Source of the DNA: an uncultured Alistipes sp.
GTDB taxonomy: Bacteria; Bacteroidota; Bacteroidia; Bacteroidales; Rikenellaceae
Direction of reading: 5' to 3'
Length of the DNA stretch: 48,413 nt
Assembly: GCA_947177225.1 (NCBI GenBank)
Contig: CAMWTS010000015.1
Location: 1 to 48,413 of the forward strand
In this document: piece by piece, positions 9,579 to 18,671 of the stretch
How positions within the stretch are numbered: position 1 is the first letter of the stretch
Layout: every line of letters starts with the position of its first letter
Translations under genes and position numbers: made by a program
The notes under the pieces: generated by a model
Databases searched by the model: none
Told to the model about the DNA's origin: nothing
The model's input: the letters and a program-made list of their open reading frames with translations, nothing else

Positions 9579-10295
9579 CTACTCCTTCTTCGCATACAGC
9601 TTGGCCTCGACCTCCACTTTCGACAGAGGCTTAACACAGAAGAACCAGTCGTAGCACTTCATGCCGCGCGCCGAGTCGTGCATGGCCTTGTCGGCATCGT
9701 TGGCGTTGGCGGCAGCAGGCACTACGATATCGTCGCCCTCGCGCCAGTCGGCAGGCAGAGCCACATGGAAATTATCGATGGTCTGCAAACCCACCAGCAC
9801 CCGCTTTATCTCGTCGAAGTTGCGCCCCAAAGCCAACGGATAGTAGATGATGGCACGTATGGTATCAGCAGGATCGATGAAAAATACGGCACGTACGGCC
9901 GCCGTAGAGCTGGCACCGGGCTGTATCATGCCGTAAGACCGGGCAATCTCCATGTCGGCATCAGCCACCAGGGGAAAGCGTATATCCACATTTTTCAGCC
10001 CCTTGAACTCTATCTTGTCGCGTATCGTGCGCAGCCACGCTATATGGCTGTTGAGCGCACCCACCGACAGTCCTACAAGCTGACAGTTCAGCGCGGCAAA
10101 CTCCTCCTCCATCTTGCCGAACATCACGAACTCGGTGGTGCATATCGGAGTGAAGTCCGAAGGGTGGCTGAACAGAATCTTCCACCGTCCTTTGTAATCG
10201 GCCGGAAAATCGATCTCGCCCTGCGTCGTCACGGCCTTGAACGACGGAGCCTTGTCGCCTATGCGCGGCATCGAATAGTTTTTTTCGGTATCCAT
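9579..10295 (-). CDS. Peroxiredoxin, archaeal/Prx6-type
   Basis: Cytosolic thiol peroxidase, 238 residues, that reduces hydrogen peroxide and organic peroxides. The peroxidatic cysteine is Cys52 in PSDFTPIC, with Thr49 and the usual Pro. Near the C-terminus the motif CYDWFFC places cysteines at 214 and 220, a six-residue spacing that matches the resolving-cysteine pair of the archaeal Prx6-like group rather than a bare 1-Cys enzyme. It is a single gene, convergent with the glycosidase operon. The start at 10295 gives a family-normal N-terminus; no clear TAnnTTTG promoter was seen upstream. Confidence 0.92.
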   Translation of the reverse strand: MDTEKNYSMPRIGDKAPSFKAVTTQGEIDFPADYKGRWKILFSHPSDFTPICTTEFVMFGKMEEEFAALNCQLVGLSVGALNSHIAWLRTIRDKIEFKGLKNVDIRFPLVADADMEIARSYGMIQPGASSTAAVRAVFFIDPADTIRAIIYYPLALGRNFDEIKRVLVGLQTIDNFHVALPADWREGDDIVVPAAANANDADKAMHDSARGMKCYDWFFCVKPLSKVEVEAKLYAKKE

Positions 10296-10487
10296 ATCAA
10301 ATCGGTTTTATACGAATACAGTTAGATGCAAAATCGATGCAGAACACAATCCGCCGCAACATGTCGATGAGATACGGCTGGCAAGGTCGTCAGCCCTGCA
10401 TACCGCCTGCGTTGGCATGAAACACTCCGGCTCGGCCGGCGCACACACTCGAAGAGCAGACGCAAGCCAACGATACACAACGAAAAT

Positions 10488-10514
10488 CACCCCGAATCTG
10501 CTCGATTCGGGGTG
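10488..10514 (-). terminator. Terminator after the PpiD-like gene
   Basis: CACCCCGAATC (10488-10498) pairs perfectly with 10504-10514 around a 5-base loop. On the minus strand it is followed by ATTTTCG, downstream of the ppiD stop at 10558. The rest of 10296-10557 holds no gene I can support. Confidence 0.85.
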
Positions 10515-10557
10515 ACCAACTTTATCTGTCCCTACAAAAGGTAACCTATCCGCATGC

Positions 10558-12534
10558 TTACATTACGCGGTTGTCACGCATATCGACGATACCGGCCTTG
10601 TCGCTCAATGCGTATGCCGATGCCTGACGCATCATCGCCTCACGCTGAGTGTTGAGCGGAATGCGCTCCTTGGCAATGCCCTCGGCATCGAGCTCCTCAT
10701 TGGCATCGATGGCATCGACTACGAAGATGTAGGCAGCATTGTTGCCTTTGACAGGCTTGGAAACGATGCCCGTTGCGGTAGTCGAAGCGATGGCTCCGAT
10801 CAGGCGAGCCTCGCCCTCGCCGCCTTCGAGCAGGTTATCGTTGAACTTGACGCCTGAGAACGGCTTGACCTCGGCATCGTATGCGCTCTTGGCTGCATCG
10901 AACGAAGTGAGGTTGGCTGCTATCTCGGCGAATTTCTTGTCACGCAACACCTCGCGACGGCACTGTGCATCGTTGCGGGGAGCGAACTCATTATTGTCGA
11001 TGGCCGTAACCATGGCTACGATGATGCTGTTGCCGAGGTTGAAGCTCTCCGAAGCTCCCACCTGTGCACCATAAGCCCAAACGGCTACGCTGCGCGAGTT
11101 CTCAATGCCGCGAATACCGCGCACACCGGTCTGATAATCACGGTCGTTACGGCTCACGATAGCCACACGGGGAATCATGGCCAGCTCACCGGCTGCATTC
11201 TGGAATGCCTCGGCCGAGCCTTTGGCCTTGTTTGCGAACGACGTGGCACGGCGCGATACGGCGTCGAGAGTGGCGTCGCTCGGCTTGATCTGCTTGACGA
11301 TCTGTGCCACCTGCACGAAATCGGCCGTCGCACCGCACTCGGTGATCTTTGCGACGATGATCTTGCCTGCCTCGTTGTAGGTAATCACGTCACCGGCCTT
11401 GCTTCCGATGAAAGACTTGGCCGTATACTCGTCCATAAGATTGAAATCGCGGTTTTGATTATAGGTATCGACTACCGATGAGAGCTTCGAGAAGTCCGAG
11501 CCTACGGTCTTCAACTCGGCGACAACCGCGTCGGCCTGCTCCTTGCTATCGAATACGGCACACTCCAAAGCGAACGTCGACGGAACCTTTACACTCTCGG
11601 CCACGCGGCTTACGACCCAAACGTCGTCGAACTTCTCAGGTCCGTACATCTTGCCGTTTTTCAGCGCCTCAGCCTGCTCGGCGGGGATATTGTCGTAGCT
11701 GATGAAAGGTGTAACCTGTCCGGCGAACGAACGGGCTACGCTCTTGATCTGCTCACCCTCGGCTGCCGCCAGCTGCTCGGCAGCAGCATTGACCTCGGCA
11801 TCGATGGCCGCAGTATCCTCCTCGGTAGCAGAAAGATCGAACAGCAGATAGCTGATGGTGCGGTTGCCGAAAGCGGGATTCTTCTGCTTCTTGCTCTGGT
11901 AGCATGCTGCCAGCTCCTCCTCGCTCACCTCGAACTGATCGTCGGCAATAACCGTATAGGGCACCTCGACATACTTGCCCGAGAAACCGGCATTCATATT
12001 GCGGAGGTTATCCTCGACTTCGAGCTTGTTTGCATATGCACCCAAGGCGTAAAGGCCGCTCAGCTTCGATTCGAGCATCTGCTGCTTGATGCCGTTGCGG
12101 CGCAGCTCCCACTCCTGATCCGCCATCACGACGATGTCGTTCTGCGACATGCCGTACTGGCCGAGCTCCTCTGCCCACTGCTGGATCAAACGGGCGGCGA
12201 TGCGCTCCAACTCGGCGTCGGTCACGACGATACCGGCCTCGGCACATGCGGGCTCCATGAAGTTTTCGAGAATAAGAGTGCTCCAAGCCATATCGGCCAC
12301 ATTATCGGCACCGATGCGGTTGTTGCGGTCGTCGACAAGGCTCTTGGCCTGATAATACTCCGATGCGTTGATCGTCTTGCCGGCGATTTCGCCCACCTTG
12401 AAATCCTCCGACTGCTGCTGAGGACCGCGACGGTTGTTGAGCTGGTCGCCGAGTATGAACGCCAAAAGAACGACAGCGATCACGATAGATAACACGATGC
12501 CGTATTTGGTTCGTAGTGTGTTTAATGTTGCCAT
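10558..12534 (-). CDS. PpiD-like periplasmic peptidyl-prolyl isomerase / chaperone
   Basis: 658-residue inner-membrane-anchored folding factor. A short cytoplasmic N-terminus is followed by one membrane helix at about 12-28 (GIVLSIVIAVVLLAFIL), then a SurA-like N-domain (about 35-240), a parvulin-type domain in the middle (about 230-450), and a long C-terminal chaperone region. It would assist newly exported outer-membrane proteins. It has its own promoter element and terminator, so it is transcribed apart from the CNNM gene upstream. The parvulin catalytic residues are not obvious, so it may work mainly as a chaperone, as known for several PpiD proteins. Confidence 0.85.
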   Translation of the reverse strand: MATLNTLRTKYGIVLSIVIAVVLLAFILGDQLNNRRGPQQQSEDFKVGEIAGKTINASEYYQAKSLVDDRNNRIGADNVADMAWSTLILENFMEPACAEAGIVVTDAELERIAARLIQQWAEELGQYGMSQNDIVVMADQEWELRRNGIKQQMLESKLSGLYALGAYANKLEVEDNLRNMNAGFSGKYVEVPYTVIADDQFEVSEEELAACYQSKKQKNPAFGNRTISYLLFDLSATEEDTAAIDAEVNAAAEQLAAAEGEQIKSVARSFAGQVTPFISYDNIPAEQAEALKNGKMYGPEKFDDVWVVSRVAESVKVPSTFALECAVFDSKEQADAVVAELKTVGSDFSKLSSVVDTYNQNRDFNLMDEYTAKSFIGSKAGDVITYNEAGKIIVAKITECGATADFVQVAQIVKQIKPSDATLDAVSRRATSFANKAKGSAEAFQNAAGELAMIPRVAIVSRNDRDYQTGVRGIRGIENSRSVAVWAYGAQVGASESFNLGNSIIVAMVTAIDNNEFAPRNDAQCRREVLRDKKFAEIAANLTSFDAAKSAYDAEVKPFSGVKFNDNLLEGGEGEARLIGAIASTTATGIVSKPVKGNNAAYIFVVDAIDANEELDAEGIAKERIPLNTQREAMMRQASAYALSDKAGIVDMRDNRVM

Positions 12535-12927
12535 AGAAAACTTTTATTTTTTATCGTTATTGTTCTGTTTACGCGCCATATTCGGGCATCTCATCTGCCG
12601 CGGCGAGGTCGGAATACGACTTCATTTGCCCGACCGGCTCGACAAAAAGGCTCGAATTAGCTTTCAAAGATAGTAATTTTTTCTGAAACAATATTCACTC
12701 GAAGGCCATAATTTGGCTATTACATACAATTTTACGCCAACCGCCCGTCAAATCCGCATTAACCTCACGCCCGCCGCGTCGAGCCAATAGCACCGGCAAA
12801 TGGGAACGGAGGTCGGTTACCGACAGAAAACAGAGCATTTGCAACCGCGACACAATGATCGCACGACGGCGGCATTGCCCTCGCAGCCAGACTATGGAAA
12901 TTACGGAAAGACTACTGCGAAAGAGAT
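12535..12927. other. Intergenic region, ppiD upstream
   Basis: 393 bases between the CNNM stop and the ppiD start. Apart from the -7 element at 12665-12672 I find no gene, hairpin with T-run, or RNA-like structure. Small open frames here have no promoter support. Confidence 0.5.
12665..12672 (-). promoter_or_regulatory. -7 element for ppiD
   Basis: Minus-strand TATCTTTG, a full TAnnTTTG match, with an ATTG 16 bases further upstream (spacing shorter than usual). Leader of about 125 bases to the ppiD ATG. Confidence 0.5.
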
Positions 12928-14166
12928 CTATTTCAGGCGTTTCAGACGCACCAGGTCGATACGCGAACCTATGCGCCGCAACACGCGGCAACGATACGCA
13001 CCTATGGCGAATGCCTCGCCCTGGGCTGGAATGCCGTCATGATTGTAGATGATATATCCGGCCAGCGTATCGTACTCATCGCTCTCCTCGATACCCAGAC
13101 CGTAGTGTTCGTTCAGATAATCGACTTCGAGCCGTGCCGAGAAGACCCACTCGTCGGCAGCCACCTGCTTCTCGATGAGCTCCTGCACATCGTGCTCGTC
13201 TTCGATCTCGCCGAAGATCTGTTCGAGCACATCTTCCAGCGATATGATGCCGGCCGTACCGCCGAACTCGTCTATGACCACGGCGATAGAGGCCTTGCGC
13301 TTCATGAATGTTTCGAGCATGGTTTGCAGCGGCAGCGTCTCGGCCACGTAGATCGTCTTCATCAGCATATCGTCTATCGAAGCCGGATTCTTGAACAGAT
13401 TCTTCGAGTTGACATAACCGACGATGTTGTCGATGCTCTCACGCCACACGAAGATACGCGAGAAATTGCTGTCGACGAAACGGCGCGTGAGCTGCTCGAT
13501 ATCGGTATCGTCGATGTCGACAGCCTCGATATCGACGCGCGGCACCATGCAGTCGCGCACTCTCAGATCGGCGAAATCGAGCGCATTCTGAAACAGTTTG
13601 ATGTCGTTCTCGTCTTCGTGCTGCACCTCCACATTGTCGGCCTCGACCAATCCTGCAAGATCGTCACGGCTGAATGCGGTCTGAATGTGACGCGCCTGAG
13701 TGCGATGGCCGCTCAGACGCAGCAGTCCGTAAGAGAGCAGTGTCGTCAGGCGCGACACGGGATACAGGACAATGTAGAAGAGGTAGATGACCGGAGCGAG
13801 CAGCGAATAGTAGAAATTGGGATTGCGCTTTACTATCGACTTGGGCAGATACTCCGCAACGAAGAGCACGATGATGGTCGACACGACACTGACCACCACA
13901 ACATTCTCCATGTCGAACAACTCGGCCAGCAACGCCGACATCGACAGCGAATAGATCACCAGCGCAATGTTGTTGCCAACGAGAATCGTGGTGATATAGT
14001 TGCCCGGATTGTGGGAAAAGATATCGGCCACATGACGGAATACGACATGCTGTTTGCGGTCGATCTCCTCTCTGAGCCGGTTTTTGCTCAGAAACGCAAT
14101 CTCCATTCCGGAGAAGAATGCCGAAAGAATCAGCATCGTCACTATGAGAAGTATATCGCTTGCCAT
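12928..14166 (-). CDS. CNNM/CorC (HlyC)-family membrane protein with CBS domains
   Basis: 412-residue inner-membrane protein. Residues 1 to about 190 form the DUF21/CNNM transmembrane domain with three to four helices; 200-325 hold a paired CBS domain that senses nucleotides; the last 85 residues are the CorC/HlyC transporter-associated domain. The family is linked to magnesium/cobalt efflux, and in Bacteroidetes a related protein (GldE) sits with gliding/secretion genes, but no gld genes are nearby. The start lies 9 bases after the lptC stop, so the two are cotranscribed. The old label hemolysin should not be taken literally. Confidence 0.88.
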   Translation of the reverse strand: MASDILLIVTMLILSAFFSGMEIAFLSKNRLREEIDRKQHVVFRHVADIFSHNPGNYITTILVGNNIALVIYSLSMSALLAELFDMENVVVVSVVSTIIVLFVAEYLPKSIVKRNPNFYYSLLAPVIYLFYIVLYPVSRLTTLLSYGLLRLSGHRTQARHIQTAFSRDDLAGLVEADNVEVQHEDENDIKLFQNALDFADLRVRDCMVPRVDIEAVDIDDTDIEQLTRRFVDSNFSRIFVWRESIDNIVGYVNSKNLFKNPASIDDMLMKTIYVAETLPLQTMLETFMKRKASIAVVIDEFGGTAGIISLEDVLEQIFGEIEDEHDVQELIEKQVAADEWVFSARLEVDYLNEHYGLGIEESDEYDTLAGYIIYNHDGIPAQGEAFAIGAYRCRVLRRIGSRIDLVRLKRLK

Positions 14167-14175
14167 GGTCGTCTG

Positions 14176-15096
14176 TTATTTTGCAACCTCACGCCGTACG
14201 GGAGCCGAGTTGTCGATCGTCTGACGTTGGAGACTGCGGCTATCGTCACCGCTCTGCAACACCTGCTCACGATCGCTCACGCTCATTCTGTCCGGTTGCA
14301 TCATATTCTTAATATCGGCACGGTCGCCGCCGCTTATCGAACGCTGTGCGGCCTCACCCGTGCTCCTTTGCGGAGCAGCAGCAGGAGCAGCATCTGAACG
14401 CCCTCTCTTCTCGTTGTCGGAGCGTCGGGGCTGCGCGGCGGGTTTGTCGGCCGAGGCCGCACCGGCACCGCCCGTCGGCGAAGATTCGGAATCGTTGCCG
14501 TCGCCCACATCGAACTCCATCTCGCTGCTATACTTGCGGAAGTGTATGTTCTTCAACGACTCGTCGGCATCGAAGCCTACGCCGAAGTGCCAGCCGTCGG
14601 GTTGCAGCACCTTGGTGTCGACATTGGAGTAGATCTGTTGTGTCTTGGCATTCCAAAACAGCTGTTGCGTATAGACCTCGGTGCGACTGACGACAGTCGT
14701 ATCGGACTCTTTGCGGTTATACTTATATATAACCACATTGCCCTTGGCCTCCCACAACTTCTGATTCTCGTAGTATATGGCGTAGTTGGCGCGCAACGTG
14801 GCATCGACCAGCGGCAGCGTGTCGGAGGTGAAGGTCTTTATGGCAACTCCGCGGCGAAACTCGCGGTAAGGATTGGCGGCCATGCCGTAGCCCTCGACCA
14901 GCGGCGTGGAGAACTCGTACGACACGCGGCCGTTCTCGGACATGATGACCGTGCGATGTTCGCTCGACTCGGTCATGAGCGTCTCGGGATCGTAGAGCGT
15001 GTCGGCAGGCTTGTCCGCGCACGAGAATAGCAATGTAGCACTCCCCGCGAGGGAGAGTGCTACCATAGCGTATCGTCCGATCGAAAACAGTGACAT
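14176..15096 (-). CDS. lptC: LptC, lipopolysaccharide export periplasmic component
   Basis: 306-residue periplasmic protein of the Lpt bridge that moves lipopolysaccharide from the inner to the outer membrane. The N-terminus is a signal/anchor ending in LLFSC, which could be a lipobox. Residues 40-200 match LptC: repeated beta strands with SENGRVSYEFSTP and WEAKGNVVIY. Beyond about 215 the protein has a Ser/Gly/Ala/Arg-rich, probably disordered tail of about 90 residues that ordinary LptC lacks. It lies in an envelope gene run with a TPR protein, an outer-membrane barrel and a CNNM protein. Confidence 0.85.
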   Translation of the reverse strand: MSLFSIGRYAMVALSLAGSATLLFSCADKPADTLYDPETLMTESSEHRTVIMSENGRVSYEFSTPLVEGYGMAANPYREFRRGVAIKTFTSDTLPLVDATLRANYAIYYENQKLWEAKGNVVIYKYNRKESDTTVVSRTEVYTQQLFWNAKTQQIYSNVDTKVLQPDGWHFGVGFDADESLKNIHFRKYSSEMEFDVGDGNDSESSPTGGAGAASADKPAAQPRRSDNEKRGRSDAAPAAAPQRSTGEAAQRSISGGDRADIKNMMQPDRMSVSDREQVLQSGDDSRSLQRQTIDNSAPVRREVAK

Positions 15097-15125
15097 GGTC
15101 GGTTGTATATCGATCCGTTAGAGAC

Positions 15126-16472
15126 TTAGCGGTAACGTACCGTAGTCACCTGACCCGATGCCAGACCGCACTGCACGGTGTAGCGCGAACCTGCCGTCAG
15201 ATCGGCGAAGAAACATGTCTCCTGTGCAGGGAATGCCGCACGGTAAGAGTTCATCATCTGCTGAGCGGCCTTCTGCGTTTCGGGCTCGTTCTTCAACAGC
15301 GATGCAGCCTGACTCATGGCATCGTATGCCGCCCAGTAGACCGATGCTCCGCCCAACTTGTCGTCGCAGGGCGACGAGGCGTAGCACTGACCGAGGATAA
15401 AGTAGGCATAGCCGTTGTCGGGGTTGATGCCGCGTACCTGACGGGCAGCCTCGGCGGCGGCGGCATAGTGCTTGTCACCGATCTCGATAAGACCGATGCG
15501 CACGTAGAGCAGCTCCTTCTCAGAGGGATTGGTCTCAACGGCCAGAGCCTCGCGCAGATACTTCAACGCCTTGTCCGACTCGCCCTTGTTCTGGAATCCC
15601 TGGGCAAGGAACAACGCCGTCTCCGACGAAGGCTTTATGGTGTAATACTTCTCGGTAATGTCGAAGAAGAAATCGCTCGAACAGTTGGCGCGCGACATGA
15701 GCGCAACGGCCTGACCCAGCAGTTTCTCGTCGTCGGGTGCGGCGGCCAGCTTCTTCGAGAAGAGCGCTTCGAGATTCTCGCAGCTTGCGGCACCGCTCAT
15801 GCCGAAGCTCGTCTCGAAGGTATCCTTGTACTGCTCGTCGTCGCCCGATACGCCGGCGAACAGCGGCGACAGACGCTCATACTCGTCGAGGATCATGTCG
15901 GCCGTTACGTTGTCGTCGTAGCTGAAATCCTCGCAGAGGTTCTTATAGTAGATGGCAACGATGTCGATGTTGATCTTGCCCGACTCGATGGCTGCGTCGA
16001 TGGCCTCTTTGAGCGAAGCGCGCAACGCCTCGCGGTTCGACTCGCGGTATTTGAGCATATCGCGTGCCTTCATGTCGAGGATATAGTCGCGGCCGTTCTT
16101 GGGGTGATCGCCGAAATATTGTATACGCATGTCGTGCAACAGCATGATAGAGTCGATATAGGCGTTCTTCTGAGCCAGGCTCTTAGCACGCGCAGCCTTG
16201 TTCTTATAGAGGGTTACGCCACGGGCGAAAGTCTGCTGCTGAGCCGCCGGACAGTTGTTCAGAAGCTGCTGCAAATAGGTGGTTGCAGAGTCGTAATCCT
16301 TGCTGTCCAACGCCTCTTTCAGATAGTTGCTGGCACCGAGGTTCTCCTGACGCTCCTCGACCGTTTCGCCCCATACGGCGAACTTCGGGTCGGAAAGGTC
16401 GAGCTGCGCCATGGCCTTGTGCCCCGCCATGGCTGCCGCCGTTACCATTAAAATAGTTGCAATCTTTTTCAT
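15126..16472 (-). CDS. Exported TPR protein
   Basis: 448 residues with a cleavable signal peptide (about 1-22, ending AMA-Q). The mature part is mostly helical tetratricopeptide-like repeats; clear ones are ALFLAQGFQNKGESDKALKYL and ELLYVRIGLIEIGDKHYAAA around 285-340. Such proteins act as periplasmic scaffolds. Its position between an outer-membrane barrel gene and lptC, with gaps of 55 and 29 bases, suggests a role in envelope assembly. The order coaX, outer-membrane protein, TPR, lptC is one I recall as common in Bacteroidetes. No catalytic motif is visible. Confidence 0.8.
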   Translation of the reverse strand: MKKIATILMVTAAAMAGHKAMAQLDLSDPKFAVWGETVEERQENLGASNYLKEALDSKDYDSATTYLQQLLNNCPAAQQQTFARGVTLYKNKAARAKSLAQKNAYIDSIMLLHDMRIQYFGDHPKNGRDYILDMKARDMLKYRESNREALRASLKEAIDAAIESGKINIDIVAIYYKNLCEDFSYDDNVTADMILDEYERLSPLFAGVSGDDEQYKDTFETSFGMSGAASCENLEALFSKKLAAAPDDEKLLGQAVALMSRANCSSDFFFDITEKYYTIKPSSETALFLAQGFQNKGESDKALKYLREALAVETNPSEKELLYVRIGLIEIGDKHYAAAAEAARQVRGINPDNGYAYFILGQCYASSPCDDKLGGASVYWAAYDAMSQAASLLKNEPETQKAAQQMMNSYRAAFPAQETCFFADLTAGSRYTVQCGLASGQVTTVRYR

Positions 16473-16527
16473 CTTGGTTTTATTTACGATTTTATAGTTT
16501 TCAAGTAGTCTGCGACGTCATGTCCGA

Positions 16528-17925
16528 TTAATCGTATTTCTGGCGCAGGAACCAGTAATCCGACGTATCGCTGCTGAACAGATTGAGTCCGAGCGACAGT
16601 TTGAAATATTTCTGATTCACGAGTCCCACGCGCTTTGCATCGAGCATGGTCGATTCGGGGGCCTTGGTGACACCGAATTCGAATCCGAGATTGATCGACG
16701 ACGAGCCCCACAGTCGCACGGGGAATCCCAGACCGGCGGTGACGGCATAACTGTCGATGCGTTCGTCAGCGAAGGTCTGGTAGTAGTTGCCCACGCGTGC
16801 ACCGACGCGATAGGTCATACGATTGAGGTAGTTGCGCGTATCCATCGCGCGCGGCGTTATGGCGAAGCCCACCTTTATGGTGTGCGTATCGTTATACGCC
16901 ACCTTGATCGAGCGCGAGGTCAACCCCTCGTCGAAATCGCTGTTGCTGCTGCCCCAGCGGCTGTAATAGTAGTCGGCACCCCACGCTATCTGACGGTCCT
17001 GATAATACACGCCTACGCCGACCTGATGCGGCAGGCGCAGTTCGACGGCATCGATACGATTGCGCACCGGAAACTGATTCAACGAGTTGAACAGATTGTC
17101 GGTATATACGTAACTCGTCTTGTCGGGGTTTAGTTTGCCGCCCAGATCGTATGTGGCACCTATGGTCAATATGCGTTTGCTGTTGAGAATGGCATTCCAC
17201 TGCACACCGAACTGGAACTTGAAATTCGACACCTGATATTTGTCAACACCCGTTGTCGAAGCGTAGTTGCCGCTGCCGGTAATGATGTTGACGGCCGTTG
17301 CCGTGTAGTTGCGCTCGATGTTGCCCCAGTAGTATTTGGCCGCAACGCCGATCGACAGATTGCGCACCGGCTCCCAGCCCACGCTCAGCTTCACCTCCGA
17401 GATGTCGCCGTCGCCGTCGTAACCGTACATCACACGACCCACGTCTGCCCATATGTCTTCATTCTCCTCCGTGGCTTTGACCTTGTAGCCGACACTGCTG
17501 TAAGGCGACACGCTGATGGCCGCACCCCAGCCGCGGGCTATGGGAAAAGCTATTGCGAAGTTGTGGAAATTGACCGTATTGTAGGCCGTTCTGGCGGTTC
17601 TGAGCAGCGATCCGTCGGCGGCATATTTCTGCTGTTCGTTGCGGAAATGCGTGCCGTCGAGACTGAAATCGAGCAGGAATGTCTTGGACGGAGCCACGCT
17701 CAACGACGCCGGATTCAGCATGTTGATCTGTCCGGTGTTGCGAAGACCCAGACCCACGCCGCCCATCGATCGCATGGCCACGTTTCCGGGCGTAGCCAGC
17801 TCACCCGGTCCGTACATCGAATAGGGTGAATAGGCATTGATGCTGCTTGTCTGGGCAAACAGCGTCGCAGGCAGCATCAGCATCGCCACGGCGATGGCTC
17901 GTATCAGTTTAATCTTTATTTGCAT
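16528..17925 (-). CDS. Outer-membrane beta-barrel protein (FadL/OmpP1-like)
   Basis: 465 residues with a signal peptide at about 1-25. It opens with INAYSPYSMYGPGE and MRSMGGVGLGLRNTG, typical of Bacteroidetes barrel proteins of the OmpP1/FadL/TodX kind, followed by alternating amphipathic strands up to a C-terminal aromatic-rich end. The likely role is an outer-membrane channel or structural porin; the substrate is unknown. Its first 17 bases overlap the end of coaX, so translation of the two is probably coupled. Confidence 0.78.
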   Translation of the reverse strand: MQIKIKLIRAIAVAMLMLPATLFAQTSSINAYSPYSMYGPGELATPGNVAMRSMGGVGLGLRNTGQINMLNPASLSVAPSKTFLLDFSLDGTHFRNEQQKYAADGSLLRTARTAYNTVNFHNFAIAFPIARGWGAAISVSPYSSVGYKVKATEENEDIWADVGRVMYGYDGDGDISEVKLSVGWEPVRNLSIGVAAKYYWGNIERNYTATAVNIITGSGNYASTTGVDKYQVSNFKFQFGVQWNAILNSKRILTIGATYDLGGKLNPDKTSYVYTDNLFNSLNQFPVRNRIDAVELRLPHQVGVGVYYQDRQIAWGADYYYSRWGSSNSDFDEGLTSRSIKVAYNDTHTIKVGFAITPRAMDTRNYLNRMTYRVGARVGNYYQTFADERIDSYAVTAGLGFPVRLWGSSSINLGFEFGVTKAPESTMLDAKRVGLVNQKYFKLSLGLNLFSSDTSDYWFLRQKYD

Positions 17926-18643
17926 TGTAGTCCAAAATTCTATTCAATCCGCAAACCACCAGCTCACAGTCTGCAAATATCGCATTTTTAATTCTCTTTA
18001 CAAAGTATTTCGCGTCTCCACCGGTAAAAATAGTCGATATTTTATCGTTTTTTTCGGAAAACGCCCCGATGTAACCCTCTATTTCGTTCGCAACGCCCTG
18101 CATCACGCCCTGCTCGATGGCCGAAAGAGTGGTGTTGCCGAACCTCAGCCGCTCATCGGTGACATCGGCCAGAGGCAGGCGCGCCGTGTAGTCGTGCAGC
18201 GCACGAAAACGCATCTTCACTCCCGGCGAGATATTGCCACCCTTGTAGGCACCGCCCTCGACCAGATCGATGGTGATGGCCGTACCGAAGTCGACGATCA
18301 GCAGATCCCTGCCGGGATAGAGCATTGCTGCCCCCACGGCTGCGGCAAGCCGGTCGGCACCCAGCGTCGCAGGCGTAGCGTAGTGGTTGGCAAGCGGTAT
18401 GGGAGTGGAGGCCGCAGAGAAGTCGACCACCATCGGCAGGCGTCGGCGCAGTTGCTCCGCAACAGGTTTCGCATCTTCCCGTGTGGAGCATACTATGGCC
18501 TGCGAAATAGCGTCGTAACGGTCGACAAGCTGATCGAGCCACAGCGGATCGAGCCTCTCGACGGTGTGCTGCACCACGACCGCATCACCGCACATGACTG
18601 CCGTTTTCGCGCGCGTGTTGCCTATGTCTATAATAAGATTCAT
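17909..18643 (-). CDS. coaX: Type III pantothenate kinase
   Basis: Cytosolic enzyme for the first step of coenzyme A synthesis, ATP-dependent phosphorylation of pantothenate. The 244 residues begin with the ATPase phosphate motif DIGNTRAK; TLGADRLAA near 103 is the pantothenate-site motif; VDFGTAITID near 128 and TGGDAKY near 211 complete the ASKHA fold. Length is normal. It starts 28 bases after the mfd stop and its end overlaps the outer-membrane gene, so it sits inside a long minus-strand operon. Type III kinase is insensitive to CoA feedback (known of the family). Confidence 0.95.
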   Translation of the reverse strand: MNLIIDIGNTRAKTAVMCGDAVVVQHTVERLDPLWLDQLVDRYDAISQAIVCSTREDAKPVAEQLRRRLPMVVDFSAASTPIPLANHYATPATLGADRLAAAVGAAMLYPGRDLLIVDFGTAITIDLVEGGAYKGGNISPGVKMRFRALHDYTARLPLADVTDERLRFGNTTLSAIEQGVMQGVANEIEGYIGAFSEKNDKISTIFTGGDAKYFVKRIKNAIFADCELVVCGLNRILDYNANKD

Positions 18644-18671
18644 CTCTGTATCAAAACGATAAAGCCTACAC

